64,000 nucleotides of DNA from positions 2,294,001-2,358,000 of the forward strand of contig JANATG010000003.1 in NCBI GenBank assembly GCA_029449235.1, written 5' to 3'. The position numbers were made by a program, and so were the translations under genes. The notes beneath the pieces were generated by a model that had not been told where the DNA came from, did no database searches, and was given only the letters and a program-made list of their open reading frames with translations. The DNA is from Linnemannia schmuckeri. Lineage: Eukaryota > Mortierellomycota > Mortierellomycetes > Mortierellales > Mortierellaceae. Each line of letters opens with the position of its first letter. Position 1 is the stretch's first letter. Positions 50,301 to 61,935 of the stretch are shown in pieces.

Positions 50301-51112
50301 GTGCAATGGCTGCGACGTGTTGTTGGTGCTGAACGGGTGATGTGTAATAGTTGAGGGGAAGAGCTGGCGGATGCGCGGGCTGCTGATACTCGGGCCAGAA
50401 AGGGTTAGCATCAACGAGGGAAGAAGCGCCTGAATCGGGATTGGGATTCATGTAGGTGTTTGAGCTCGAGTGGCGAGGATTTGCCCTATTCGATGACGAT
50501 GATGATGATTGACTAGAAAGTTGCTGGTTAGTGTCGAGCGTTTGGATGGGGAGAGTGATGGTGTGGATTGAAAGGCGATTGGCGTTGCCGCTGGAGACCG
50601 TCTTGTTCTGCCGTCGACTTTGCCTTGGCTGGAGAAGCTTGGAAGCTTCGGGGTCGGAAGAGGGTGGAAGGGTAATATGATTATGGTTTTGATGACTATA
50701 GGTATGTGTTATACTAGAGCGGTGGATATCTGAATTGGCGTGGTAGTGTTCATGGGTAGGGGAACTATTATGACTACGAGTAGTACGGCGATTTTGCTGC
50801 TGATGTGGTTGCTTCAAGTGTCCAGGCCGAAGGGAAGGAGGGTGGGGGTGCAGATGATGGAGATTATCGTTGGCGTTGGGATGTGGTAAGGAAGATACGG
50901 CGGGCGAGCCAAGTGGCGAAGGTGAGGAGTCGGCGGCAGAAGGAGAGCGGTGAGGAGGGATAGAAGAGGAGGTGTGATGATGAAAACGGTGCACTAACCC
51001 AGGAGGCTGGTTGCTAGAATACATTGTGTGGCCGCGGTGTTGAGAAGAGTGAGCAGGATTTGCAGATGAGCTGGAGTGGTCGGCAGTTTGCTGCTGTTGC
51101 TGTTGCTGCTGC

Positions 51113-51145
<33 letters not shown>

Positions 51146-51243
51146 AGCTGTAGCTGTAGCTGTTGCTGTTGATGGTGTTGCAGCTGTGGTTGCTGCTGCT
51201 GCTGCTGCTGTTGAGCAGAGGATCTTCTTGAGGCTGGTGACAT
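43530..51243 (-). CDS. Giant Zn2Cys6 transcription factor with polyglutamine and Ser/Gly/Asn tracts, 2504 aa
   Basis: Three exons: 51243-48790, 48696-47985, 47878-43530 (2505 codons). Start: ATG at 51243-51241 giving MSPASRRSSAQQQ. A zinc cluster of pattern C-X2-C-X6-C-X5-C-X2-C-X6-C lies at about residues 370-397 (NACLACRKKKIKCDG, then TCQRCQRLGFEC). The fungal-specific regulatory domain follows: VIQYLVHVYFECFHHHWMIV, LLLVAICAAGAKYSD, LQALLILYWCQVQTGRASL and WWSCYQADRWTSAALGKPM. It continues through exon 2 (ALLYHTARIMLYRPFLHN) into exon 3 (YYLALLLRILGSCC). The last 1400 residues are low-complexity: long Gln runs, then Ser/Gly/Asn blocks such as SGSGSGSGSG and poly-Gly. The frame stays open over 4.3 kb. 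Proteins of this class bind CGG-type elements as nuclear regulators; the target pathway is unknown. It is far longer than usual (600-1100). Confidence 0.88.
47320..47396 (-). repeat. CAG/CAA repeat coding for polyglutamine
   Basis: Sense-strand CAG and CAA codons encode about 20 consecutive Gln in the last exon of the Zn2Cys6 gene. CAG and CAA are mixed, which usually makes a tract more stable than pure CAG. Confidence 0.9.
51085..51222 (-). repeat. N-terminal polyglutamine/leucine coding repeat
   Basis: Mixed CAG/CAA with a few CTA/CTG-type units near the start of the Zn2Cys6 protein encodes several Gln blocks broken by Pro, His and Leu. Confidence 0.88.
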
Positions 51244-52161
51244 GGGTGACAAGGCCTCTTATCCTAATCTTGTTGGATATAGCAACTTGAAGGTAAGATC
51301 GATAGATTGATCGAGGTGGTATGAGCGGCTGCTTTGGTTTGACCTAGGGAAAAAGGGAACAAAAAGGTTACCAAGGAGAGGAGAGAAGAACAAATAAAAA
51401 AAAGGGGACCAAGGAGGAATTAGGAAATGGAGATTAGCGTCAGTTGCAGGTCCGATTGGTGTATTGAGGCCTAACGGGAGTATTCGAAGAGTATGATGCT
51501 AATAATGGTTTTGTATGCTCCCCGATTGGTGAGATGTGTGCAGATGTAAAAGGGAGGACGCTTATGAGGAGGAGGAGGCATTGGTTGGTGTGTGCTTATT
51601 TGTTGTTGTCGCTGTTGCAGTTGCTGTAGTGGACAGGGGTGTCGGTACAGGAGAGAGGTTAACTGGCGTAGGGAGGAAGAGGGACACACAGCGGGTGATT
51701 CTTTCTCGAGTGAGGATGTGAACAACGTTGATGAACTTGATGAGTAGGGATAAACAACAAACAAGGATCGACAGTATATCAGAATAATGATAGGAAGGAT
51801 GCTGTTTGATGTTGTGGGTTGTGACAGAGGAGAAAGCGTGACCGAATGAAGGGTGTTCAAAAGGAAGGGTGAAGGAAGGGGAAAATAAAGAAAGAGAAGA
51901 GATGGAGATGAAGTATGAAAAGGAGGAAAGAAGCAAAGAAAGAGAGTTGCGATTCTTTCGTTGTATTTTCCTTTTTCTTTTTTTCTTTTTTTTTGTCAAT
52001 ATGCAAACAACTCAGTTCCCTCCTGTGCGTATTTTGTGGTGTGTTGTGTGTTCTTTCCCCGATTTTTTGTTTTTCTTTTTTCATATTTTTTCCCGCATAT
52101 CAAAACAAAAAAAGTTTTGTCACCAAATAACATATCAACCAGTGAGAAGAGAAGGATGAAA

Positions 52162-52228
52162 GTCAAGATCAAGGTCAAGATCAAGGTCAAGATCAAGGTC
52201 AAGGTCAAGGGCAAGTCAAGGGCAAGTC
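52162..52228. repeat. Tandem GTCAAG/ATCAAG repeat
   Basis: About ten hexamer units alternating GTCAAG and ATCAAG (a 12-base higher unit), ending in GGCAAG variants. On the + strand it reads Lys-Val-Lys-Ile, but no coding context supports that. Confidence 0.85.
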
Positions 52229-55200
52229 GCATTCAGAAAGTCATAGAAGTTGTACTAATCCTAGTTAGGGCAGTTAAATCATCGCCACCAAGCCTCTCAT
52301 TGAATACAAGTCAACTGAACGAGGAAGAAAAAGATCAAGGAATAAAGGAAGTGGGAGTGAAAGACGAAGGAGAAGGAGCACAAGAACGATGGGTGGTGGA
52401 TGAAGAGCATTCAGGCACAATAAAAAAAAAATATGAAGGAAGGGAGCTGATCGATACCACCACGGGCCCAGGAACGGGCGGGAAGTGAACAGAGTAGAGA
52501 AACGAGGGAGTATAGTTAAGGGCTACTGGGATATATAAGAAAAGGATTAAAGAGGGCGTGTATGAGATACGGATAGGTAGGTGTGGGGTAAAAAGTGAGT
52601 AGAAGAGAGAATGAGAAGGGAAGAGAAAGAAAAAGAGAGGAGGGGAAGGGGGTGGAGAGAATTTTTTGTTGTTGTTTGTTGCATATTTGTGTGTATGTGG
52701 CACATGAGTTTTCTGTAATTGAGTAATTGACCGAGAAAACATCCATCCCCACCCTACTCAAAATAAATTCGTTATTCAGTCATTCATGGGAACAGGGAGG
52801 GCCCTTGGCGATGCTTCTTACTTTCCAATTTTGACTTGATTGACTCGACTTAAACTGACTTGACCTGACTTGGCTTTCTCTCGTCACACACATTTCTTTC
52901 TTTTCTTCCCTTCTTTCGCTAATCGCTTTATCGCTTTCGCACTCTCTCGCTCCACTGAGGCATTATCCATTGCAAACATCAAAAGGGAGGAAAGAAAGAA
53001 CAACAAAAATTGAAGGAGCGCCCGATTCCATAGCATGATCGAATCAATATCAGTCCCCCGATCCAGGACCGACCGAGTCACCAACACAGTCGACAATCGG
53101 ACCGATATTTTGAGTTTCAAAATAAAGAGGGACATCTCACTCAAATTTTTTTTTTTGCGCTAGTGCAAGTGCGAGTCCCTTACTTGCCTTGATCCTCTCC
53201 ACACATATAGAGGACATGAATAGAAACGCTCTTAGACTCAACATGAACCCTTCTTTCCTCTCCCGTCATATTTTCATTCTAACTTCCAACTGACTTTTTT
53301 TTTGTTCTCGGACACAAGAGTTGTCAAATCTAATCCAATTGACCCTAATGGTCTAGAAAATCCTTGACCCGACCCAAGAAAATAAACGAAACGAACGAGA
53401 AGAGAATGAAGGCCAAATAAGGAAATAAATCGTACGTGAAAATGACATCAACCCAGCAATCGCGGTAATACACTTTTTCATCTCTCGCTTCTCTCTTGGT
53501 CTCTTTTGTGCGTTCTCCGTTGACCGTCGTCTGTTTACTGTTGTCACTGTTAGTTCTCGTTGTTTGACAGCATCATCAGTGGCTACAGTCTGTTGCCATT
53601 ATACTCCCTCACACTACTCTCCACGAATGCCTCCTTCAACCTATGCGACTTGATGGTTCCCCTTCCTCCGTCAATTGATCAAAGGAGTAGTGCATCTCAA
53701 GACTGAGTGAACACCTGGTGGGTCCCACATAGTTGGTTTCTGGTTAAGCAGGGGTAGTGGTGGACTGCGTTGTAACTGGGGAAAGGAGAGGTTGTTACTT
53801 GTTGGTGTGTGTGTCGAAAGTAGGTGAGGTCGAAGAAGGAATAGTTGGATAAAGAAAAAGGAAGGAAAGACTGGAACCAGTGAAACCACTTTCTTGGCCT
53901 GTCTTTTTTTTTCTTTACCTTTTAGTGTATGTGGTCTGACCGAGGATTCCTTTTTCAAAACCTGTATCAAAGAGGAGTGGATGCGAAGAAATGAAGCGGG
54001 TGTTGAGGGAGGTGTGGGTGGGTGGAAAAGAGGGTATGAGGTGTTGTTGTTAGTGGGAGGGTTGGCGAAGGGAGAGAGTGTGTGTGTTATCGAGGATGTA
54101 GAGTTGTAGAAAGTGGTAATAAGATAACAAAGAGTGAAGAGGGATCGACGTAAAAGTGTGTGTCCGAGATGTTGTTGAAGAGAGAGTGTATATGTGTATG
54201 CAAGAGTGAGTGTGTGAGTGTGAGAGTGAGGGCGAGAGAGAGAAGTGATACGAGTGTATGTGTGTGTGTGTATGTGTGTGTGTGCGTGTAGATGGATGGT
54301 GGATGGTGGATGAATGGGGATTGTGGAGTGAGTGAGTGGGTGAATAAAAATAAAGAAGGAAAGTAAAAGAGAAAAAAGGTAAAGAGAAAAAAGGTAAAGA
54401 GAAAAAAAAATGAGAGAGACAAAAAAGGCTGGTGTGTGCGAATATGTGTGTGTATTAAGTAGTGCCACAGAAGCAGGGGAATGGTCTGGTCAGGTCTGGT
54501 TTGGTCTGTTCGTTCCATAAGAGGGTGGCTATCTGGTCTGTGTGTCTGTCGAACAAAATTAATTGAAATAACAATGGAAGGTGCTAGTCCTGTCTATTCC
54601 TTTCTTTTCTTTCCTTTCTTTGACGAGGTAAAAGGAAATTGAAAGAAAAATAGGGATCAACCATAGAAAGGAAGGGAAGTGGTTAAGGGAAAAAGGAAAT
54701 AGGGAAAGGAAAGTTGACGGTAGCCATTTCACACACATATACACACTCTCTCTTTCTGTCTTTTTTTTCCTACGTGCAAGCAGCGCCCTGTACGAACAGA
54801 CAATACAGGTCAACATACAAAATCCACTCTTTCCGCCCCTGCCATCCTCTTGTTGATTTTTGCTGCTTTGTTGCCAGAACCATCCATCCTATCTGCCTAT
54901 GTTCACATGATCCTTGGCTTTTGTCTTGAATGTCTTGTTGTTACATCACATTAAAAGGGGCATGAATCGCTGGGAGGAAATAGGAAAGCGGTAGACGGCA
55001 AATGGAGGGGAGGAAATAAATGAATGGCACTTATCTCTCTCATTCCCCTTGTCTTTTTTTTTTTCCCCATCTTGCTTACTGTCTTGGTATTGATTTTACT
55101 AGTAATTTCTGCAAAATGATTGTCATCTTTAAGCCTCTTCACTGTCGATCCTATCTTACCTTTTGTAAATATCCTACAGTAGATAATGAACGTCGATACA

Positions 55201-55679
55201 ACAATGTTAATAATAAAGAACAAACAAAACAGCGCACTGTCAGTAACGTTTAACAACAACGGCATCAAAATGGTCATGTTGTATTTATAGACAACCCCTT
55301 CAACACACTAATTCCTAGTATGCATTTTTAGATTCTGTTCTCTTCGGTTACTCTCACACGCCACCATCCATCAACAATGACACCAATGACCTCTTCGCTT
55401 TAGGCACTATGCATGGACATAACTCCCGCAAGAAAACTCTCTTTCCCATTCAATCGAACACATACACAATTAGGACAACATCTTTCATTTCTTTTCCCGC
55501 CTTTTTTCCGCTGTTCTGCTTCCGCTCTTTCGTATAATTGATCCTCCATGTGTACCTGAGATTATTTGTTGTGCCGCTGGAGGTATTGGGTTGGTTGGTA
55601 TGTGCACCCTGATACAGAAAGTGCAGGTGCGGTGTAAAAGAGCAAGGGAAGAGAAAGAAGAAAAAAAAAAGGATAGACC

Positions 55680-55708
<29 letters not shown>
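55680..55708. repeat. Poly(A) tract, 29 bases
   Basis: An uninterrupted A run, preceded 10-20 bases earlier by a second shorter A run. Confidence 0.9.
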
Positions 55709-55711
<3 letters not shown>

Positions 55712-57784
55712 GGAGAAAGCGGTTTGAAGAAAGTCGTTTAGCTTTGTGACCTGAACTGGGAAAGATCAGATTAATGACAAGTCAAACGAGTGGGCAATTG
55801 CAAAAAAAGAGGAAAGGGAAAAGGAGGGTGACAAATTAGAGAGGGTGGAGATTATTAACCTCCCCTTCAGCTAAATTTGTGTGCAACTAGTGCTAGTTAC
55901 GGAGGTTGGATTTTGTGCGATGTGAGTTTTATTTGCTGGATAATAGAGGGGAGCGAAAGGAAGAAAAAAGAGCTAGGGATATGGGGAAGCAACTGAATTT
56001 ATATTATTGTCGGACTCATTGCTCTTCCTCAGCGACATCGAACCAGAGAGAATACTGCAGTCAAGTTCACTGTGAAAAGGACTCGTCAAGTGCGTGTGTA
56101 TATGACGGGCTGGGCGCCTCTACTCACCGTTACTCTCCGCAAATACAAATACTCTTGGATTCTCCGGTTCCTTTGACAGCTGACACATACAAAATGGACA
56201 CACATAACTCGTACATATGTTCAATGCCTTGTACGAATTGCGTCGTTGTTCTCCTTTGTCGCATCTCTTTCCTTGAACTTCTAGCCCCTTCGGGCTTCTT
56301 AAAAAAATATAACTCTACTTAGGTTACGTATAAAAGTAGAGCACATTGTGAAGCGAAGGAACTCTGGCGAGTCTGCGTACGAAATGAATGAATAAAGGGA
56401 GAGTCATTTAGTGCTCCAAAAGAGAAAACTTCAAGACGACGATCGATAGCGGACAAAGGAGCGTGGAATAGAAAGGTGACCAGTGAATGACCATGAATCT
56501 ACAACAATGACAATGCGGGACCCAGAAATATTAAAGTATGCGTGCCAACAGAAAACAGGAAACAGACGACAGGCGACAGACGATAGATGATAGATATCAC
56601 AAACAATAGCGACGCACGGTGATGTCATGGACCACGGAGCAGTTGTCATCAAACACAAGGTAAAATGCTGTCAACAGAGAAAGGGAGAAAAGAGATGCGT
56701 TCTGGAAAGACAGGAAAACAAGAACGCGACAGAGAAGGGTGAGAGCAGACACGAACGAAAACGTCAACAATTAGGATCATCAGTTGACAGGGAGAGGACT
56801 CGGACCATGACGTCAGTCGCCATTTTCACTAACAGGAGCCTAACGAAATAATAAAAATAAAAGGCGATGACCCCGATTGCTTTCCTTTTCTAAGCCTTTG
56901 AGCTACAGACGTATCAGAGGAGAAGAGGACCCATGCTTGAGAAGGGGGGAAGAAATGAGGGGCTAACAACAAGATATCGACAGAAAACAACAAAGATCGA
57001 AAAAAACACAACCACGACAAATCAGAAAAGGAAAAATAGGTCTATGAGAACTGAGCATCGAAAAAGTCTAATTTTTCATACGTGTATAGTTTCCATAACC
57101 CTCTTGCCCTCCCATTCTTTCCGCCCACAATTACCACCCATAACGCCACTTTGAATAAAGTCCATCCATCCAGACCCTGTCATAATAGCAATGCAACACT
57201 CAAGTGTCGCCCAAGCGCTCGTTCTCCAGAGGGCAGAATTTTGCCAAGACTCTATCTTCATTTTTTTTGTACGTATGTCATACACCTAACAAAAAAAATA
57301 AAAAATAAACACCCCCCTCCCCCCCCTGTGATTCAATGGATTTCATTCAATTGGTCAGGGTCGAGTGTCCTTTGAGTCTGCTGTCTGTTGGTTCCAGTTT
57401 GTCTCGTTCAGTCAGCGTGCAGGGACCTTTGACATTTTTTTTCCATTTTTTTAAACCTTTTTTCCGCGATTTGGCGTCAACAAAACCTTACTCATGGCTC
57501 TCCTTCTCCTCGTCCCCTTGAAATCATCTGCAAGGAAGCATACACAAACAAACACAAACATGGGAGCATAAACGAACAGCGGACGAGAGAATATGGCCAG
57601 TTATTACAGCATGGTCATTTTTGTGGATGGTTTTTTTTCCCTTGCCTTTTTGCCTTGCTTTTTTGCTTTCCTTAACCATTCTTTTCATTCCCTTTGTCGA
57701 CCACGAGAAAAAAAAATATAAGCCAAGGGTGTTCCAATTGGTTCGAAGGACGGACGGACACGGGTAGGCTTGAGAAACGAGAAA

Positions 57785-57785
<1 letters not shown>

Positions 57786-57815
<30 letters not shown>
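57786..57815. repeat. Poly(A) tract, 30 bases
   Basis: An uninterrupted A run in the gene-free region left of the proteasome gene. Confidence 0.9.
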
Positions 57816-57817
<2 letters not shown>

Positions 57818-58892
57818 AAAGTTCAGACATACCTTCAACATGATTCTGTGTTGTCCAAATTTTACTTGTGGTGTGGGTACCAAAAACATCTCTTCCTTGC
57901 CATAATAAACAAAAGAGCACGTAACGATCCGAAAAAACAAAGAGTGTTTGCTAAACAGCGACAAAAGGTGAAAAGTTAACGTAGTGGTTGCTAATAATGG
58001 TGATTGTCGAGACCACTACACTCCCTCCTTCAAGGGGACGAACTCTACACAATTCGCAGAACAGGAGGAGCGAGTGTGTGTGGCGAAATGAACAATGTGG
58101 TAGCGCGTGGCGTGATTGTGTTTTTTGTTTTCTGCGAAGACAAAACATTCATGTTACATTTCTTTTTCGTGTTCTGCCCCCCTCGATTGATGAAGATGGA
58201 AGGATGAAAATGAGATGCAGTGTTCCTCAAAAGAATAAGCCTAACTTTATGTTTTTGTTTCCCTCTGCTCCTGTCTCGTTTATTCACTAGCGATCACTGA
58301 ACAGGTGAGTGTACCTGCATTCTTCTTAAATCTTTTGTTCTAGGCCTGACCGATATTGAGTCCGGCCCTAGCCCTGGCATTGTGGCTACTACATTTTTTT
58401 TTTTTTGCTCTTACGTATGTCTGTCGCACATTGTTTGATTTTACGCTTCTTTTTTGTCTCTTCGACCAACGACGTCTTCTTGCAGCACACATCTCTCGCG
58501 CCCTCTGTCCCCTTCTTCAGCCAATAACAACCAACAACACCAACAAATCGATAGAAAGACACGCCCTATCCTGCGAGTTTCGACTCCACTGTCTCAGATC
58601 TTGTCCCACAAGCACTAGTTACATACGCCCTGATATGGTCTGTTCACTCCTCATGTTTACCCTCTGCTCTTTTTTCATGAGAAAACAGGAATTTGACGCT
58701 AAAAAAAGGGCTTTTATTTTGTTGCATTTACCATATCACGGAAAGAAAACTCTCATCAAACACTCCTGCTCCTCTCCTCCTTCCTCCTCAAAAACATCCA
58801 AACAAGACGAGCACGTCGAATTCCTTTATCTGGACATATGCGAGAAAAGAGGCGCAGTGTAGGGTGTGGAGATTGGGGGAGGGGGGAGATGT

Positions 58893-60363
58893 TTACTTGG
58901 CCTCCTCGGTCTTGTTCAACAAGTTGTTCTCCTTCAACAGTGCGTCGATCTCGGCCTGGTCAAAGATCCTGCGAACCACTTTTCCATCAACCAACTCGAG
59001 TGTTGCAAACTCGACTATTTTTTCATAAGGGCAAGAAGGAAAATATGAAAACGGTTAATTTGATGTCACGTGAGATCGAGAAATAAGCGGCTACTCGTTG
59101 ATCTGAGGAACACACACAAACGACAGAACATAGCAAAAAGGAGAACATACTCTTGTCAGAGCCCAATGATGTGGTGTCCATGGTCTTGCTGAGGACCTTG
59201 ATGGCAAGGTTCTTGGCCTCCTGGAGTGTAAGGCCTTCTTCCTTGTACTCCTGTCTCAAGATACCCTGGGCACTAGCGGTGTTGGCTCCAATGCATGTTG
59301 CCTTCCATCCTGCATAGTTGCCTGAAGGATCCGAGTGGTACAATTGGAATCCGTAATGCTCATCCCATCCTCCATAAATGAACGACACTCCAAAAGGACG
59401 CAGACCTATTCGTCATGTTTGAATCGTTGGAATAGATGGATGATGAATGTCAGCGCTTCGTTCTAGTTTCTTGCTTTCAATACATCCCCTCCAGTTGAAC
59501 TCGATGGAGAAAAGCTCAAAAAAATTACCTCCGTATTGAGTGTATCCTTGCTTGAGATCACAAAGCTTCTGCACGAGCTGTTCGCAGGGCATGTCTTCGT
59601 TATAGGTATAGAGGTACTGTTGTGCGGCAGTCTGTACATAGTTGATCAAGATGTTGGCGTCCGAAGTAAAACCGGCAACTCCACAGATCATGTTGCTAAA
59701 TAATTTAGATAGGCATACAAGACATCCTAGTTAGATCTTTGACGACTCCAATACAAGTGTTGTAAGAGGACCGCAGCCGAGTCAAGCAGAAGGCTCATTG
59801 CTCGCTGAGGGGGGGGGGGGGGGGAGGGAGGGGTCAATAATATGCCCCAATGTAACTTTTGGCTCGTTGCTTCCACCTTCATGCCACATCCCAAATACAC
59901 TATCTTTGCCCAATGCTGATCGCCCAGAGGTAAACTTACTCGTTGATGATGTAGATCTTCTCGCCTCCTGTGGTCTGGTCAAGCAACTTGGATGCAACCT
60001 TCTTCTCGGCGGCAATGACAAGACCATCCTTGGCCAAAATTCCGAGTGCTGTACTGGCGTGAGAGATCGCCTCCATGGCGTATTCTACCTGGTACAAACG
60101 ACCTATTTAGAGATGAAAAACGCGTGTTGTTTAGTCGTTTGCGCGTCTGATTGATATGTTGGCTGGAATTGTACTGTTTTGAGGTATTTTCAGAGTCAAC
60201 GACAAGGTCCACAGAATGTTGCGCGTGCAAATAGACTGGAACAGGTATGTATCAGCATACTGTCTTTCCCTCGGCTGACTGTTCATTCCATGGGCGCTGT
60301 TGATGTGGAGTTTTTACCTTCTGGCGAAAAGATGGTTGTGCGGGCATCGTATCTTCGAGACAT
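58893..60363 (-). CDS. 20S proteasome subunit alpha-3 (PSMA4/Pre9), 250 aa
   Basis: A structural, non-catalytic subunit of the alpha ring that gates the proteolytic chamber. Exons: 60363-60318, 60102-59940, 59695-59529, 59405-59151, 59014-58893 (251 codons). The alpha-type signature is spread over exons 1 and 2 (MSRRYDARTTIFSPEG|RLYQVEYAMEAI). Then come AKDGLVIAAEKK, CGVAGFTSDANILINY, CDLKQGYTQYGG, RPFGVSFIYGGWDEHYGFQL and DPSGNYAGWKATCIGAN. These match human PSMA4 (YxxFGG..RPFGVSLLY, DPSGNYGGWKATCIG) better than other alpha subunits. The C-terminus (NNLLNKTEEAK) is shorter than the Lys/Glu tail of the human protein. Intron 2 carries a G16 run. The start lies 515 bases from the RPB11 ATG on the opposite strand. 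Confidence 0.95.
59809..59824. repeat. Poly(G) tract, 16 bases, in a proteasome-gene intron
   Basis: On the sense (-) strand this is a C run between exons 2 and 3, near 5' gtaagt at 59939. It is one of only two long G/C homopolymers in the window; both are intronic. Confidence 0.85.
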
Positions 60364-60878
60364 GTCTGCTTTTGAATTTGTTCCTTCTTAGTAATAGTTG
60401 CTGTTGTTGCTGGTTTGGTGTCTGTCGTGAAGTAGAGGCGGTCGACTCTTTCTACTGAAATGCTTCTTGGGCGGCTGGTGGTGAAGAAAAGGAAAGTAAT
60501 AAAAGTAGAAAACGGGAATGAATGACTGTGTCTTCTTTGAGTGCGGGCGGGCGGTGGTTCACGAAACAACACTTTTGGTGACTTGGGACTTCGCTCGCTC
60601 GCACACGCTGGCTGGTGGACGCGTCCCTGCACTTCGTAAGTGCTCCCTCTCCTCTGTACAGAAATTGTTTACGTCACTGTATTACAGCTCTTAATGAGTA
60701 GTCGCAAATGTTAACATTACAGAAAGAATATATGCCGCGCAAATTTGGACATCACTCACATTTCTTTTTGTTGATCACCCATCAGAGAGCAAAGCAACCA
60801 CAGGAAGAAGGACGCATCACCAAACTCCCAATACATCGCACGACTACAAAAGAAAAACAGCAGGATATTTAACACAAC
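60364..60878. promoter_or_regulatory. Shared bidirectional promoter, proteasome alpha-3 / RPB11
   Basis: A 515-base gap between the divergent ATGs of two constitutive genes. It must hold both promoters. I see no clear TATA box, and a search by eye for the Rpn4-type element GGTGGCAAA found none. A C-rich GCGGGCGGGCGG segment lies near 60540-60555. Confidence 0.6.
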
Positions 60879-61651
60879 ATGAACGCACCCGACCGTTTCG
60901 AACTCTTCGTCTTGCCCGATGGCGTCAAGAAGTATGTCGCCCTTTCTCCCCCCTTCGTAATTCGGCATCAAGCTCAGCAGCCCACTAGCAACTCGTTCGC
61001 GATCAGTCTCCTTACAATATCGTTATCATATAGAATCATACTGACATAGCGTTATGTATCTTTTATGAACGTCAATAGGTTGACGATCACACCAGACACA
61101 AAGATTCCTAACGCAGCAACATTCAGGATTGAGAAGGAGGATCATACCCTCGCGAACATGCTCAGGATGTAAGTCGTTCTTATCATCTATACACTCACCT
61201 CCAGGAACTCGTTCCAACAATGTGAGTACTCCCTGGAGAAACAACTCACTCACGCCATGGATTCTCATCTTTCTCTCACTATAGGCAACTGCTGGAGGAT
61301 CCAAAGGTGTTGTTTGCAGGATACAAGATGCCCCACCCCCTGGACCATTACTTCATCCTCAAGGTCCAAACAACGCCCGACACCAACCCTGCACACGTCC
61401 TCGGAAACGCCGTCACAGAACTCATCCAGAACGTCGGAAGCATGAAGAACAAGTTTGAGGTAACAAAAAGTGCTACCATCAGAGATTAGGGAATACACTG
61501 AAGGAAGGGACTATATCATTAACATGCGATATTGTATGTGTGTACGTATATTTTTTAGATGGATTTGATCCGTGCTCGGTCAGACGCTTCGAAGGTGGAC
61601 AACGGCGAGGGCGAGGATTTGTCATCTCACCAGGTCGACATGGACTTTTAG
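60879..61651 (+). CDS. RPB11: RNA polymerase II subunit RPB11 (POLR2J), 136 aa
   Basis: Dimerises with RPB3 to nucleate assembly of RNA polymerase II. Exons: 60879-60931, 61079-61168, 61285-61459, 61559-61651 (137 codons). It opens MNAPDRFELFVLPDGVKK, then TKIPNAATFRIEKEDHTLAN (the alpha-subunit-like dimerisation motif). QLLEDPKVLFAGYKMPHPLD and LKVQTTPD follow, nearly identical to human POLR2J. The last exon adds an acidic tail ending HQVDMDF. Size and motif order exclude the paralogous RPC19 (Pol I/III), which lacks this MNAP..FE start. AATAAA is at 61788-61793 after a run of CAA triplets. Confidence 0.95.
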
Positions 61652-61935
61652 TCTGAGATCACAATGCCTGGAAAGGAACTAAAAGTTGCGCATTCCTAAT
61701 AACGGTCAGCAACAACAACAACAACAACAACAAAAACAAAAACAGGAAAAAATCAAAAAACATAACAACAACACACAACTGTATTTTAATAAAAAAAAAT
61801 TATGCAAAACAGCAAAACAGCACACCTTAAGCCTTTGGTTATTGACCAGCAAGATACATAAATAGTTACAGCGGAAATGAAGGTGCTAGTGGTGATACAT
61901 TTGAAGGGAAAAAGTACAAAAAAGGAGAATAGTAT
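61652..61935. other. Short convergent intergenic region
   Basis: A 284-base, A-rich gap between RPB11 and the UBX gene. It has about eight CAA triplets from 61707 and the AATAAA for RPB11. No gene is seen. Confidence 0.6.

Larger units (their letters stand above)
51244..58892. other. 7.6-kb gene-free region upstream of the Zn2Cys6 gene
   Basis: I recognise no gene in this stretch. From 51.3 to about 54.7 kb the + strand is purine-rich (gaggaag, gagaga, tgtgtg), hence pyrimidine-rich in the sense of the Zn2Cys6 gene. This suggests a very long promoter or leader. It holds a GTCAAG/ATCAAG tandem repeat (52162-52228), A29 (55680-55708) and A30 (57786-57815). Open frames such as 51961-52488, 53671-54468 and 55906-56322 are low-complexity or unlike known families. 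Confidence 0.5.

Noticed and set aside
53671..54468. 265-codon minus-strand frame rich in His, Thr and Leu
   Set aside because: A read of CA/CT-rich simple sequence; no domain.
55906..56322. 138-codon + strand frame with several Cys
   Set aside because: No recognisable domain; Cys spacing fits no zinc motif I know, and length is within chance for the region.
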